From contig JAJDUJ010000027.1 of NCBI GenBank assembly GCA_022826705.1, positions 293,880-357,879 on the forward strand: DNA of 64,000 bases. The letters are read 5' to 3'. The notes below the pieces were generated by a model. The model saw only the letters and a program-made list of their open reading frames with translations, searched no databases and had not been told where the DNA came from. Shown here in pieces: positions 53,232 to 61,939 of this stretch (the stretch's first letter is position 1; each line of letters starts with the position of its first letter). Position numbers and translations under genes: made by a program. Source of the stretch: Acidimicrobiia bacterium (GTDB lineage: Bacteria > Actinomycetota > Acidimicrobiia > Acidimicrobiales > Bin134).

Positions 53232-55163
53232 ATGAGCGACTCACCAGGGTTATCCCACCGCTGGACTGAGAGGCTCAGATCACGGCGGAAGATCGATGGG
53301 GCGGTGCTCAGATCGCGGTGGAAGATCGACATGGCCGTGCTGGTGGCGGTGGTGGCGGTGGCAGTGGGGATCGTGGCCTTGCAGGTGCGAGACCATCCCC
53401 AGCTTTCGCCGGTGGACGAGCTTCAGCATCTCGACTATGTGCTGAAGTCGCCGTCGGCCGGTGTTCGCATCGGCGAGCAGTTCGGCCTGGAGGCCATCAA
53501 AGTGGCCTCGTGCCGGGGAATGGCGTGGCCGGGGTGGCAGCCGGGCAGCGAGAGGTGGCCTGCGTGCGGCGATCCGCAGCCTGATCCAACCCGCAGCCAT
53601 TCCAATGGCTACAACACGTCTTATCTGCACACGCCTACGTACTACTCGGCGACCTGGCTGGCGGGGGAGGTGGTGTTGCGCCTCCCTGGCGTGGACAGCC
53701 CTCTGGTGGCGTATCGGCTGGTAGGGGCGGCATGGCTGGCTGCTGGCCTCATATTGGTGTGGTACGCGCTGGTTTTAGTGAACGTGGGGGTGTGGGGTCG
53801 GGCCGCGGTGGTGGGACTGCTGGGGGTGTCGCCCGCGGTGGTCCACGCATCGGCGTTCTTGAATCCCGATGCCACCGCCATTGTGGGTGGCGGGCTGGTG
53901 CTGGTTGCGCTGTTGAAGTGGGAATCGGGGCGGTGGCCGTGGTGGTGGGTGACGGTGGCCACCGCGGTGGCGGTGTGGTTGAAGCTGACCAACGCGCATG
54001 CGGCCGGAGTTGTGATCGTGTACCTGGCCTTTCGGATCTGGCAAGAGCGGGATCGCCAGAACTGGGCCAGGGCGCGTCAACGGGTGCTGGTGGCCTCCTC
54101 TTCTGCGCTGGTGGCCTTGGGGTCGGTGTTGGCGTGGCGGCTGTGGCAGGGCTCCCGCCAACTGGATGACGAGAAAGACCTCCCCATCTTCACCAACATG
54201 CGATTCGACTCATTCCAATGGACGTCGCTGGACGATCAGCTTCGCAGCGTGGTCACGCCGTTTCGGGATCAGTGGGTGCCCTTCGCCATGCCTCGCAGCG
54301 CGCTCTTGCCGCTGGGCGGAATTGCCGACATCGGCCTGCTGGTGCTCTTGGGTGCCGCGCTGGCGGTGACCGCGGCCAAGTCGGCTCATCGCGCTTTCGT
54401 AGTGGGGGTGTTTGCGTCGATGGTGGCCATGGGTGTGGTGACGATGGTCTCATTCCACCTGGCCTTGGGGCTCGACTCCCTCACCCCGGGGCGGTACGGC
54501 CTTTCAGTGCTTCCGTTCGCCGCGGTGGCGGTTGCGCCAGTGGTGCGCCGTCAGGTCTTGGCCCGGGCGCTGATCGGGGCGTTGGCCTGTGCCACCGCGG
54601 CCGTGATGGTATACGGGGTTCTGTTCTACGGGCCGAAGCCCACGATGGCGTCATCGCCCGACAGCGAGACCACCATGGGAGTTTGGTGCTCCACCACTTC
54701 GACGTCTTATTCCTGGCGCTGGAATGAGGTAGAAGACGACACCGTCTATCACGTGAGTCTCGACGGGTGGTCGTGGGAGGAGCACGAGGGCACCACCTTG
54801 GTGTTGACCGGCCAGCCCGCCAATACCGAAGCGGTGCTCTATGTGCAAGCCGGCAGCGCCGAAGAGTGGGACGGCGGCCCTTCTGGCAGCAAGGCCTGTC
54901 GTACGGCCCCGGAAGGCAGGCCGAACGTGGTCTGCACCACCACCTCCACCTCATACACCTGGACGTGGGATCCGGTAGATGACGCCACTTGGTACCGAGT
55001 GCGGTGGGATCGGGCCCACCCGTGGTTTGAGATAAACCGGCTCACAGTCACCATTGACAAATCCAGGTCTGATGCCGGCGACGTGCTGTATGTGCAGGCC
55101 GGCAACCCCGACGGCTGGAACACAGAAGGCACGGTGGAGACGGTTTGCCGCCCCCAGCCCTGA
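53232..55163 (+). CDS. GT-C-like integral membrane protein B with C-terminal Cys/Trp repeats
   Basis: A 643-residue protein. Residues 1-about 465 parallel protein A (SPVDELQHLDYVLKSP in the first loop, then about ten helices). From about residue 482 to the end are two repeats of 75-80 residues, each with a C-[ST]-T-T-S-T-S-Y-x-W-x-W start and a VLYVQAG strand; these look like fibronectin-III-like modules outside the membrane. A short repeat (RSRRKID / RSRWKID) is encoded near the start. ATG 53232 is used; a GTG-started extension is possible. Divergent from protein A with 74 bp between. Confidence 0.68.
   Translation: MSDSPGLSHRWTERLRSRRKIDGAVLRSRWKIDMAVLVAVVAVAVGIVALQVRDHPQLSPVDELQHLDYVLKSPSAGVRIGEQFGLEAIKVASCRGMAWPGWQPGSERWPACGDPQPDPTRSHSNGYNTSYLHTPTYYSATWLAGEVVLRLPGVDSPLVAYRLVGAAWLAAGLILVWYALVLVNVGVWGRAAVVGLLGVSPAVVHASAFLNPDATAIVGGGLVLVALLKWESGRWPWWWVTVATAVAVWLKLTNAHAAGVVIVYLAFRIWQERDRQNWARARQRVLVASSSALVALGSVLAWRLWQGSRQLDDEKDLPIFTNMRFDSFQWTSLDDQLRSVVTPFRDQWVPFAMPRSALLPLGGIADIGLLVLLGAALAVTAAKSAHRAFVVGVFASMVAMGVVTMVSFHLALGLDSLTPGRYGLSVLPFAAVAVAPVVRRQVLARALIGALACATAAVMVYGVLFYGPKPTMASSPDSETTMGVWCSTTSTSYSWRWNEVEDDTVYHVSLDGWSWEEHEGTTLVLTGQPANTEAVLYVQAGSAEEWDGGPSGSKACRTAPEGRPNVVCTTTSTSYTWTWDPVDDATWYRVRWDRAHPWFEINRLTVTIDKSRSDAGDVLYVQAGNPDGWNTEGTVETVCRPQP
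54675..55163 (+). repeat. Two tandem fibronectin-III-like modules in GT-C-like B
   Basis: Modules at about 54675-54900 and 54925-55163 share STTSTSY/W patterns, conserved Cys and VLYVQAG. Encoded within the preceding gene. Confidence 0.65.
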
Positions 55164-55218
55164 TCGGCCCCCGCCTTGCAGCCAGAGCTCACCTAGTGCC
55201 TCGCCAACAGGGGGGTCG

Positions 55219-55224
55219 TACACT
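55219..55224 (+). promoter_or_regulatory. -10 hexamer TACACT before rmlA
   Basis: Ends 9 bases before ATG 55234; probably leaderless. Confidence 0.4.
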
Positions 55225-55233
55225 GTGCAGCGC

Positions 55234-56316
55234 ATGAAGGGGTTGATCTTGTCGGGAGGTGCCGGCACGAGGCTGCGCCCGCTGACCCACACCCGGGCCA
55301 AGCAGCTTGTGCCCATCGCCAACAAGCCGGTGCTGTTCTACGGCATCGAGGACATGGTCGCCGCCGGGATCACCGACATCGCCATCGTGGTGGGCGACAC
55401 CCACCAGGAGATCGAGGACGCGGTGGGCGACGGATCGCGCTTCGGGGCGGACGTGACCTACATCCGCCAGGAGGCCCCGCTCGGACTGGCCCACTGCGTG
55501 CTCATCGCCCGGGATTTTCTGGGTGACGACCGCTTCGTCATGTACCTGGGCGACAACATGCTCGAGCAGGGCCTGGCCGAGTTCGTGGAGCAGTTCGAGC
55601 AGGAGGGGGAGCGGGGCGCCAGCCCGTGCCAGGCGCAGATCCTGCTGACCCCGGTGGACAACCCGTCGTCGTTCGGCGTGGCCGAGCTGGGCCCCGACGG
55701 CGATGTGGTCAACCTGGTAGAGAAGCCCGCCGACCCGCCCTCCAACCTGGCCCTGGTGGGGGTGTACATCTTCGACCCCTCCATCCACGACGCGGTGGCG
55801 GCCATCGAGCCGTCGTCCCGAGGCGAGTTGGAGATCACCGACGCCATCGACTGGCTCATCCAGAACGGCCGCCGGGTGAGCCATCAGCTCTTGGACGGAT
55901 GGTGGATCGACACCGGCAAGAAGGATCCCCTGCTGGAGTGCAACCGGCTGGTGCTCGACACCGTGGTCCGGCGGGTGGACGGAGCAGTGGACGACGCCTC
56001 GAAGGTCGAGGGGCGGGTGGTGGTGTCGGAAGGGGCCAAGATCGTCAATTCCACCGTGCGGGGTCCGGCGGTGATCGGGGCCAACACCCGGGTTGAGAAC
56101 ACGTTTATCGGCCCCTACACCTCCATTGGCGATGAATGTGTGATCACCGACGCCGAGTTGGACCACTCGGTGGTGCTCGAGGGCTGTCGCATAGACGGCA
56201 CGAGCCGGATCACCGACTCTTTGATCGGCCAACACGTGCATGTGACCCGGTCGCCGGAGCGCCGCCAGGCTTCCCGGCTCATGCTGGGCGACCACTCCCA
56301 TCTGGAGCTGGGATAG
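55234..56316 (+). CDS. rmlA: Glucose-1-phosphate thymidylyltransferase, long form
   Basis: First step to dTDP-L-rhamnose. The 360-residue protein has the nucleotide motif LILSGGAGTRLRPLTHTRAKQ (in parts), the YLGDNM catalytic loop and GWWIDTGKKDPLLE. A C-terminal beta-helix of hexapeptide repeats (VIGANTRVENTFIGPYTSIGDE) marks the long form found in actinomycetes and archaea. The other three steps follow in order rmlC, rmlB, rmlD. Confidence 0.95.
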   Translation: MKGLILSGGAGTRLRPLTHTRAKQLVPIANKPVLFYGIEDMVAAGITDIAIVVGDTHQEIEDAVGDGSRFGADVTYIRQEAPLGLAHCVLIARDFLGDDRFVMYLGDNMLEQGLAEFVEQFEQEGERGASPCQAQILLTPVDNPSSFGVAELGPDGDVVNLVEKPADPPSNLALVGVYIFDPSIHDAVAAIEPSSRGELEITDAIDWLIQNGRRVSHQLLDGWWIDTGKKDPLLECNRLVLDTVVRRVDGAVDDASKVEGRVVVSEGAKIVNSTVRGPAVIGANTRVENTFIGPYTSIGDECVITDAELDHSVVLEGCRIDGTSRITDSLIGQHVHVTRSPERRQASRLMLGDHSHLELG

Positions 56317-56328
56317 GGGACAGGAGCA

Positions 56329-56901
56329 GTGGCCGCAGTAACCCCCTGTGAGGCGATTGCCGGCGCATACATCGTGTCCCCCGACATCCACGGTGACGAG
56401 CGGGGCGTGTTTGTGGAGACCTACCGGCGGGAGTGGATTCCCGGAGTGCGGGAGATGGTTCAGGCCAATCGGGGCGACCGGCGAGCCGGCTCGGTGGTGG
56501 GCCTGCACTATCACTTCCATCAGGCGGACTACTGGTACGTGCCCGTCGGCCAGGCCCGAGTGGTGCTCCACGACCTCCGATCGGGCTCGCCCACCGACGG
56601 GCGTACCGTGGCGCTGCCCCTGGGCACCGAGCCCGACGGGGTCAACCACCACCGCGGGGTGTACATCCCGCCGGGGGTGGCCCACGGGTTTGCCGCTCTG
56701 TCGGACATGACCATCACCTACCTGGTGGACGGCTACTACAACCCCGACGACGAGCTCGGCGTGGCCTGGGACGACCCCGAGATCGGCGCCGACTGGGGGG
56801 TGGACAGCCCCATCCTCTCGGTGCGGGACCAGTCCAACCCCCGCCGCTCAGACATCCCCGATCACCTGGTTCCGACATTCGGGCACTCGGGCCCAGCATG
56901 A
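56329..56901 (+). CDS. rmlC: dTDP-4-dehydrorhamnose 3,5-epimerase
   Basis: Cupin-fold epimerase of 190 residues. Catalytic segments: GVFVETYRREW, VVGLHYHFHQADYWYVP with the base His, and PPGVAHGFAALSDMTITYLVDGYYNP with the Tyr acid. GTG start 56329, 12 bp after rmlA. Its stop overlaps rmlB by four bases. Confidence 0.92.
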   Translation: MAAVTPCEAIAGAYIVSPDIHGDERGVFVETYRREWIPGVREMVQANRGDRRAGSVVGLHYHFHQADYWYVPVGQARVVLHDLRSGSPTDGRTVALPLGTEPDGVNHHRGVYIPPGVAHGFAALSDMTITYLVDGYYNPDDELGVAWDDPEIGADWGVDSPILSVRDQSNPRRSDIPDHLVPTFGHSGPA

Positions 56902-57860
56902 GGCTGTTCGTCACCGGGGGAGCGGGGTTCATCGGCTCCAACTACGCGCGCTGGGTGCTGGCCCACACCGACGATGACGTGGTGGTTTACGACGCCCTCA
57001 CCTATGCCGGCAACCGCGACAACCTGCAAGGCCTGGAGGACGATCCCCGCCTGGTGTTCGTTCAGGGCGACGTGTGCGACCGCGACGGGGTGGTCGACGC
57101 CATGGCCGGATGCGATGCGGTGGTCCACTTTGCGGCCGAGAGCCATGTGGACCGCTCCATCATTGGCCCCGATGCATTTGTGCGCACCAACTGCGACGGC
57201 ACCAACGTGGTGTGCGACACCGCCCGGCTGGTGGGAGTGGAAAAGGTGGTGCAGGTTTCCACCGACGAGGTTTACGGGTCGGTGGACGAGGGGTCGTTTG
57301 AGGAGACCGACCGGCTGGAGCCCCGCTCGCCCTACTCGGCGTCCAAAGCCGGGGCCGACCTGATCGCGCTGGCCTATCGGGAGACCTTCGGCCTGCCGGT
57401 GGCGGTCACCCGGTCGTCCAACAACTTCGGCCCCAATCAGCACCCGGAGAAGCTGATTCCGCTGTTCACCACCAACTTGCTGGACGGGCTGACGGTGCCG
57501 CTGTATGGCGACGGCATGAACGTGCGGGATTGGTGCCATGTGGAGGACAACTGCGCGGCCATCGACCTGGTGCTGCGCCGGGGCCAGCCGGGAGAGATCT
57601 ACAACATCGCCGGGGGCAACGAGCTGACCAACCGGGAGCTGACCGATCGCCTGCTGGTGCTGTGCGGGCGGGACGAGTCGTTCATCCGCCATGTGGACGA
57701 CCGGTTGGGCCACGATCGGCGCTATGCGCTGGACACCGCCAAGATCGAGGAGCTGGGGTGGTCGCCGGAGCGGGAAATGGACGAGTCCCTGGCCGCCACC
57801 GTGGAATGGTACCGGGACAACCGCTGGTGGTGGACGCCGCTCAAAGAGGCCGCTCCATGA
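56898..57860 (+). CDS. rmlB: dTDP-glucose 4,6-dehydratase
   Basis: Extended SDR of 320 residues. It has TGGAGFIGSNYARWVL for NAD, STDEVYGSVDEG, the catalytic Tyr-Lys in SPYSASKAG and RSSNNFGPNQHPEKLIPLF. The ATG 56898 is fixed by the ATGA overlap with rmlC and by the Rossmann start; the frame is open much further upstream in rmlC. rmlD follows after 13 bp. Confidence 0.96.
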   Translation: MRLFVTGGAGFIGSNYARWVLAHTDDDVVVYDALTYAGNRDNLQGLEDDPRLVFVQGDVCDRDGVVDAMAGCDAVVHFAAESHVDRSIIGPDAFVRTNCDGTNVVCDTARLVGVEKVVQVSTDEVYGSVDEGSFEETDRLEPRSPYSASKAGADLIALAYRETFGLPVAVTRSSNNFGPNQHPEKLIPLFTTNLLDGLTVPLYGDGMNVRDWCHVEDNCAAIDLVLRRGQPGEIYNIAGGNELTNRELTDRLLVLCGRDESFIRHVDDRLGHDRRYALDTAKIEELGWSPEREMDESLAATVEWYRDNRWWWTPLKEAAP

Positions 57861-57873
57861 GGGCCGCGGGGCC

Positions 57874-58719
57874 GTGAAGGCGCTGGTCACCGGCGCGGCC
57901 GGGCAGCTGGGTGCAGATGTGGTGGACCGGTTCGCCGCCTCAGGCCACGAGGTGGTTGCCGTAGGCCGCAGGGACTTGGACATCACCCAGCGCGATCAGG
58001 TGCTCGGCGCAGTGGGGGCGGTACGGCCCGATGCGGTGGTCAACTGCGCGGCCTACACCGCGGTGGACAGCTGCGAGACCGACGCCGACCGGGCCTTTGC
58101 GGTCAACTCCCTGGCGGTGCGCCACCTGGCCGAGGCCGCCCGCCGCTTTGATGCCCATCTTTGCCACCTGTCCACCGACTATGTGTTCTCGGGCGACAAG
58201 CCGGAGCCCTATCACGAGTGGGACCGGCCCGATCCCCGATCGGTGTATGGCGCCAGCAAGCTGGCCGGGGAGCAAGAGGCCGGGGAGGCCGCCACCGTGG
58301 TGCGGACCTCGTGGCTGTGCGGGCGCCACGGCGCCAACATGGTGGGCACCGTGTTGCGGCTGGCCGCCGAGGACGCTCCCATGAGGTTTGTGACCGATCA
58401 GCGGGGTTCGCCGTCGTTCACCCCCGATGTGGCCGCGGTGATCGAACGGCTGTGCGTGGACCGGCGTCCGGGGCTGTACCACGTGACCAACCAGGGGGAG
58501 GCGTCTTGGTACGAGCTGGCCCGCGAGGTGATGGCTGCGGCCGGTCTCGACCCCGACCGGGTGGCGCCCATCACCACCGCTGAGCTTGCCCCGCCCCGGC
58601 CCGCCCCGCGACCGGCCAACTCGGTGCTGGAGAACCGGGCGCTGGCACTGGCCGGTCTCGCCCGCCCCAGCGACTACCGGGCGTCCTTGGCCCGGCTGGT
58701 GAGCGAGTTGGTGGACTAG
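57874..58719 (+). CDS. rmlD: dTDP-4-dehydrorhamnose reductase
   Basis: Final NADPH reduction giving dTDP-L-rhamnose. The 281-residue protein shows TGAAGQLGADVVDRF, NCAAYTAVDSCETD, STDYVFSGDKPEPY and the catalytic Tyr-Lys in RSVYGASKLAGEQ. GTG 57874 is the start (Rossmann motif at residue 5). Convergent with the SpoIID-like gene, 6 bp apart. Confidence 0.94.
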   Translation: MKALVTGAAGQLGADVVDRFAASGHEVVAVGRRDLDITQRDQVLGAVGAVRPDAVVNCAAYTAVDSCETDADRAFAVNSLAVRHLAEAARRFDAHLCHLSTDYVFSGDKPEPYHEWDRPDPRSVYGASKLAGEQEAGEAATVVRTSWLCGRHGANMVGTVLRLAAEDAPMRFVTDQRGSPSFTPDVAAVIERLCVDRRPGLYHVTNQGEASWYELAREVMAAAGLDPDRVAPITTAELAPPRPAPRPANSVLENRALALAGLARPSDYRASLARLVSELVD

Positions 58720-58725
58720 ACGGCC

Positions 58726-61700
58726 CTACACCGCTCCCGCTCGGATGTGGGGTTCGCAGGCGTCGTTGACTTCTTTGTCGCGCTCGCCCAGCGTTTTGGG
58801 TCCTTCGTGGCAGTTCACGATGAAAAAGGCGTTGTAGAGGGTTTGCAGCTCGGCGGAGGCGTTGGCCAGGTGCTCTAGAGCCCTCTGGCGGGCCACCGCC
58901 TCCCGGCGGGTGCGGGGCAGGGCGCACACATCGGCGACGCCGTCGCCGTCGCTGTCGAAGGCGAAGGTGGTGGGTCCACCGAGGCTGAAGTTGAGGCAGA
59001 AGTCCGGGCCGTCGATGATGCCGGAGAAGAACATCCGGTCGTCCGTCTCGGTCTGGTCATCGTAGATGGGCGGCTGGGTCCCGGTTCCCCCGTTGGCCTG
59101 GGGGGATGCGCCCGGAACGCCCGGCGCATTGCCGGTGAACTGCCGGAACTGCTGGCACTCGTCGGCGGCCTCTTTGTCGGGCTCGCCGAATGTCTCGGCC
59201 ACCGACCGGCACTCCTCGGCGAAGCGGGCGGTGAAAATCTCCCGCTCCACCAACGCCAGACGCTCCAGAGTCCGCTGGTGGGCCACCGCCTCCCGGCGGG
59301 TGCGGGACAGGGCGCACACATCGGCGACACCGTCTTTGTCGCCGTCAAAGGCGTAGGTGACCGGCCCGCCCAGACTCCGGTTCAAACAGAAATCCGGGCC
59401 GTTGATGACCCCCGAGTAGAAGAGCTGCTGGTTGGGAGTCGGCTCAATCTGGGGCGGGTCTTGGGGGTCGGCCGGCGGGATACGGTCCAAGGTCACCGTT
59501 GCCTCGGGAACTGTGAACGTGAACAGGGTGGACAGCAGTTGTCCCTTCCCGCTCTCGCCGGCCGCGGTGTTGATCCGGCTCTGGAGCCGGCCTCCGGTGA
59601 TGGTGATGGTGCGGGAAGAACCGGTGATCCTGATGTTGGCCTTGTCGAGCCGCCCCGAGCTTCCGATGTTGCCGATGACCTCCATGCTGATGAGCTGGCC
59701 GACCGCGGTGTCGGGGTGGTCGTTCAACCACCGGTTGAGCTCCGCCACGGTGTAGGAGCGCGACCACGACGCATAGGGGTTAGGGCTCTGGTTGTCGAAG
59801 GGGTCGGGCTTGGACGGCAGGTAGGGGAGGTCGGCGGCGAAAACGTACCCGCTGCCCTCGGTATGGCCGCCGTTGGATGCCGAATAGAACGCCCGTATTG
59901 GGGCCCCGCCGTAGAAGAGCACCTGCCCCGCGGTGTTCTCCACTGCTCGCAGCCAGGTGGCGGCGTCGGCGTGCTTCTCCCGGGTGTCGCCCACATAGGC
60001 CTGGTCCCAGACGTTGGAGTACAGGTCGAACGGCCGGGTCCATGAGGCAGAGGCCCGCCGCTCCCGCATTGAGGCGCTGGCGTAGCTGCGGGCGGCGATG
60101 GCCTGGGCCTCGTGGATTGCCAGCGGCCAGTTCATGGGCGACTCGGCAATGCCCCGCAGGTATTTCTCAACGGAAAGAGAGTCGAGGATCACGTAGAAGT
60201 TGCCGGGGTCGCCGCCGGAGGGAACCAGGTTGATGCGTCCGTGGGAGTAGGAGCGACCGGTGTTGGACACTGCCACTGAAGTGCCGGTGGCGAAGTGCAG
60301 CTGGGCGGTGTTGCCCACGCAGCCGCCGCCGCACACGTCGTTGCCGTTGATGGTGAAGTGCCAGTGGCCGGTATTGCGGGTAACGGTTACCGAACTCCCG
60401 GCGGGCACTTGGATGTTGCCCTGACCATCGACGGTGATGCGGTTGGCCCCCTGGGGGGTGAGCCGGGTGCTGGTGGTGGTGCTCAGGTGGACGCGGATGG
60501 AGTCCTCGGGGTGTACCGGCTGGGGCGGTGGTTCCACCACCGGCTCGGGGGTGGTTGGAGGGGTGCCTTGCGATGTGGTGGGGAGCCCGCTGTGGGGGTC
60601 GGCGAAGAACTTCTCGATGGTCATGGAGTCCAAGGTCACCCAGAAGCGGCCCGGGCCTTGCGCTATGAGGTTGATGCGGCCGTGGGAGTAGGAGCGGCCG
60701 GTGGTGGACACGGCTACCGCGGTGTCGGTGGCGAAGTGGAGCTGCACCGATTGGCCGGAGCAGCCGTTGCCGCAAATGTCGACATTGCCGTACCGGATGC
60801 GCCAGAGGCCGCCGACTCTGGCGACCACGATGGGAGTGCCCGCCGGGGCCCTTACCGCGTCGAGGCCGCTGTGGGTGATGTTCTGGTCGTCGATGGTGAT
60901 CCGGTTCAGCCCCTCTGGGGTGAGGGTGGTGGCCTCGGCGGCGGCCAGCACCATCTGCACGGTGTTCTCGGGGAGCGCGGTGGTGGAGGTGGTGGAAGCC
61001 GGGTTGTTGTGGGGGTCGTCGAGGAACTTCTGCACCGTGAGGGAGTCGAGGGTGATGTGGAACCGGGTGGGATCGCCGGGGGTGGTGATGAGGTTTATAC
61101 GGCCGTTGGAGTAGGAGCGGCCGGTGGTGGACACGGCCACGGCGGTGTCGGTGGCGAAGTGGAGCTGGGCGGTCTGGCCGACACAGCCGTTGCCGCAGAT
61201 GTCGGTGCCGTTGTAGCTGATGTGCCAGTGATCATCGTGGTGGGAGAAGGTGATGGCGCTGCCCGCCGGGGCCCGAGCGGCGCTCTGGCCGCCTACCGGG
61301 ATGTTCTGGTTGTCGACGGTGATCCGGTTGATCCCCTCGGGGGTCAAAGTGGTGGTGCTGGCGGTGGCCAGCAGCACTTGAGCCGAGTCCTCTGGCCGGG
61401 TCGGGGAGGCCGTGGGGTTCGAAATGGTGGTCGCAGCCGAGGGAACCGGCGTCGGGGTCGGGGTCGGGCTGCCGGCCGGTCGACCGTAATTCTCCATCAG
61501 GACGGTGTTCTCGTAATAGAAGGCAAGGATCTGTTCGGCGCTGTGCCCGGCTCTGTCTCGGGCGAGGCCTCCCCACTGGCTCATCCCCACGCCGTGACCC
61601 CAGCCGCTGCCGGTGAACGTGGCGGTTGCCGCGGGATCGACGACGAGCACCGGTGAGGGATTGGGGTTCTGCTGGGCAGAGGAGGGGGCCGCGATCAGCA

Positions 61701-61788
61701 TTGATGCCGCGACCATGAGTGCTGTCGAGGCGGCAATAATCTGTGATAAGCGAGGGCGGTTCAACACCGTCAATCGCTGCCAATGCAT
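58726..61788 (-). CDS. SpoIID/LytB-domain secreted protein with triplicated and Ca-binding repeats
   Basis: A 1020-residue exported protein. Signal peptide: hydrophobic residues about 17-36, ending SSAQQ. Residues about 60-90 hold the SpoIID signature GSGWGHGVGMSQWGGLA, here N-terminal. Three modules of about 125 residues (about 134-258, 275-398, 428-545) repeat CGNGC/QLHFATDT/TTGRSYS(N/H)GRINL; the third flows into the SpoIID core (VEKYLRGIAESPMNWPLAIHEAQAIAARSYA in parts), with SNGGHTEGSGYVF. The C-terminal 220 residues hold two modules with DGDKDGVADVC/DSDGDGVADVC calcium-like loops. The core probably cleaves or binds denuded glycan. ATG 61788. Confidence 0.85.
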   Translation of the reverse strand: MHWQRLTVLNRPRLSQIIAASTALMVAASMLIAAPSSAQQNPNPSPVLVVDPAATATFTGSGWGHGVGMSQWGGLARDRAGHSAEQILAFYYENTVLMENYGRPAGSPTPTPTPVPSAATTISNPTASPTRPEDSAQVLLATASTTTLTPEGINRITVDNQNIPVGGQSAARAPAGSAITFSHHDDHWHISYNGTDICGNGCVGQTAQLHFATDTAVAVSTTGRSYSNGRINLITTPGDPTRFHITLDSLTVQKFLDDPHNNPASTTSTTALPENTVQMVLAAAEATTLTPEGLNRITIDDQNITHSGLDAVRAPAGTPIVVARVGGLWRIRYGNVDICGNGCSGQSVQLHFATDTAVAVSTTGRSYSHGRINLIAQGPGRFWVTLDSMTIEKFFADPHSGLPTTSQGTPPTTPEPVVEPPPQPVHPEDSIRVHLSTTTSTRLTPQGANRITVDGQGNIQVPAGSSVTVTRNTGHWHFTINGNDVCGGGCVGNTAQLHFATGTSVAVSNTGRSYSHGRINLVPSGGDPGNFYVILDSLSVEKYLRGIAESPMNWPLAIHEAQAIAARSYASASMRERRASASWTRPFDLYSNVWDQAYVGDTREKHADAATWLRAVENTAGQVLFYGGAPIRAFYSASNGGHTEGSGYVFAADLPYLPSKPDPFDNQSPNPYASWSRSYTVAELNRWLNDHPDTAVGQLISMEVIGNIGSSGRLDKANIRITGSSRTITITGGRLQSRINTAAGESGKGQLLSTLFTFTVPEATVTLDRIPPADPQDPPQIEPTPNQQLFYSGVINGPDFCLNRSLGGPVTYAFDGDKDGVADVCALSRTRREAVAHQRTLERLALVEREIFTARFAEECRSVAETFGEPDKEAADECQQFRQFTGNAPGVPGASPQANGGTGTQPPIYDDQTETDDRMFFSGIIDGPDFCLNFSLGGPTTFAFDSDGDGVADVCALPRTRREAVARQRALEHLANASAELQTLYNAFFIVNCHEGPKTLGERDKEVNDACEPHIRAGAV
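60154..61389 (-). repeat. Three intragenic modules of about 125 residues
   Basis: Copies at about 61015-61389, 60595-60966 and 60154-60507 within the SpoIID-like gene. Sequence between repeats is Pro/Thr-rich, as in cell-wall linkers. Confidence 0.85.
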
Positions 61789-61927
61789 AGAACGTCCAAA
61801 ACCGGTTGGCCGCCCGCTGGGCAATTCTCCCAGCTTCGGCTCCTGCCATCAAGTACACCGCCGTGGCAGAAGCCGTCTTCGCCGCGGAGGAGGCCTTCTC
61901 GGGTGAAAGCGAAACTAGGAGTACAGG

Positions 61928-61933
61928 TAGGGT
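61928..61933 (+). promoter_or_regulatory. -10 hexamer TAGGGT before the multidomain glycosyltransferase
   Basis: Ends 6 bases before GTG 61940. Confidence 0.45.
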
Positions 61934-61939
61934 GTCGTA

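Noticed and set aside
56433..56897. N-terminal extension of rmlB (open for 155 codons)
   Set aside because: Overlaps rmlC in another frame; Rossmann motif and ATGA overlap fix ATG 56898.
60295..61656. 453-codon Gly/Val-rich plus-strand frame opposite the SpoIID-like gene
   Set aside because: Repeats because the sense gene repeats; no signal or domain.
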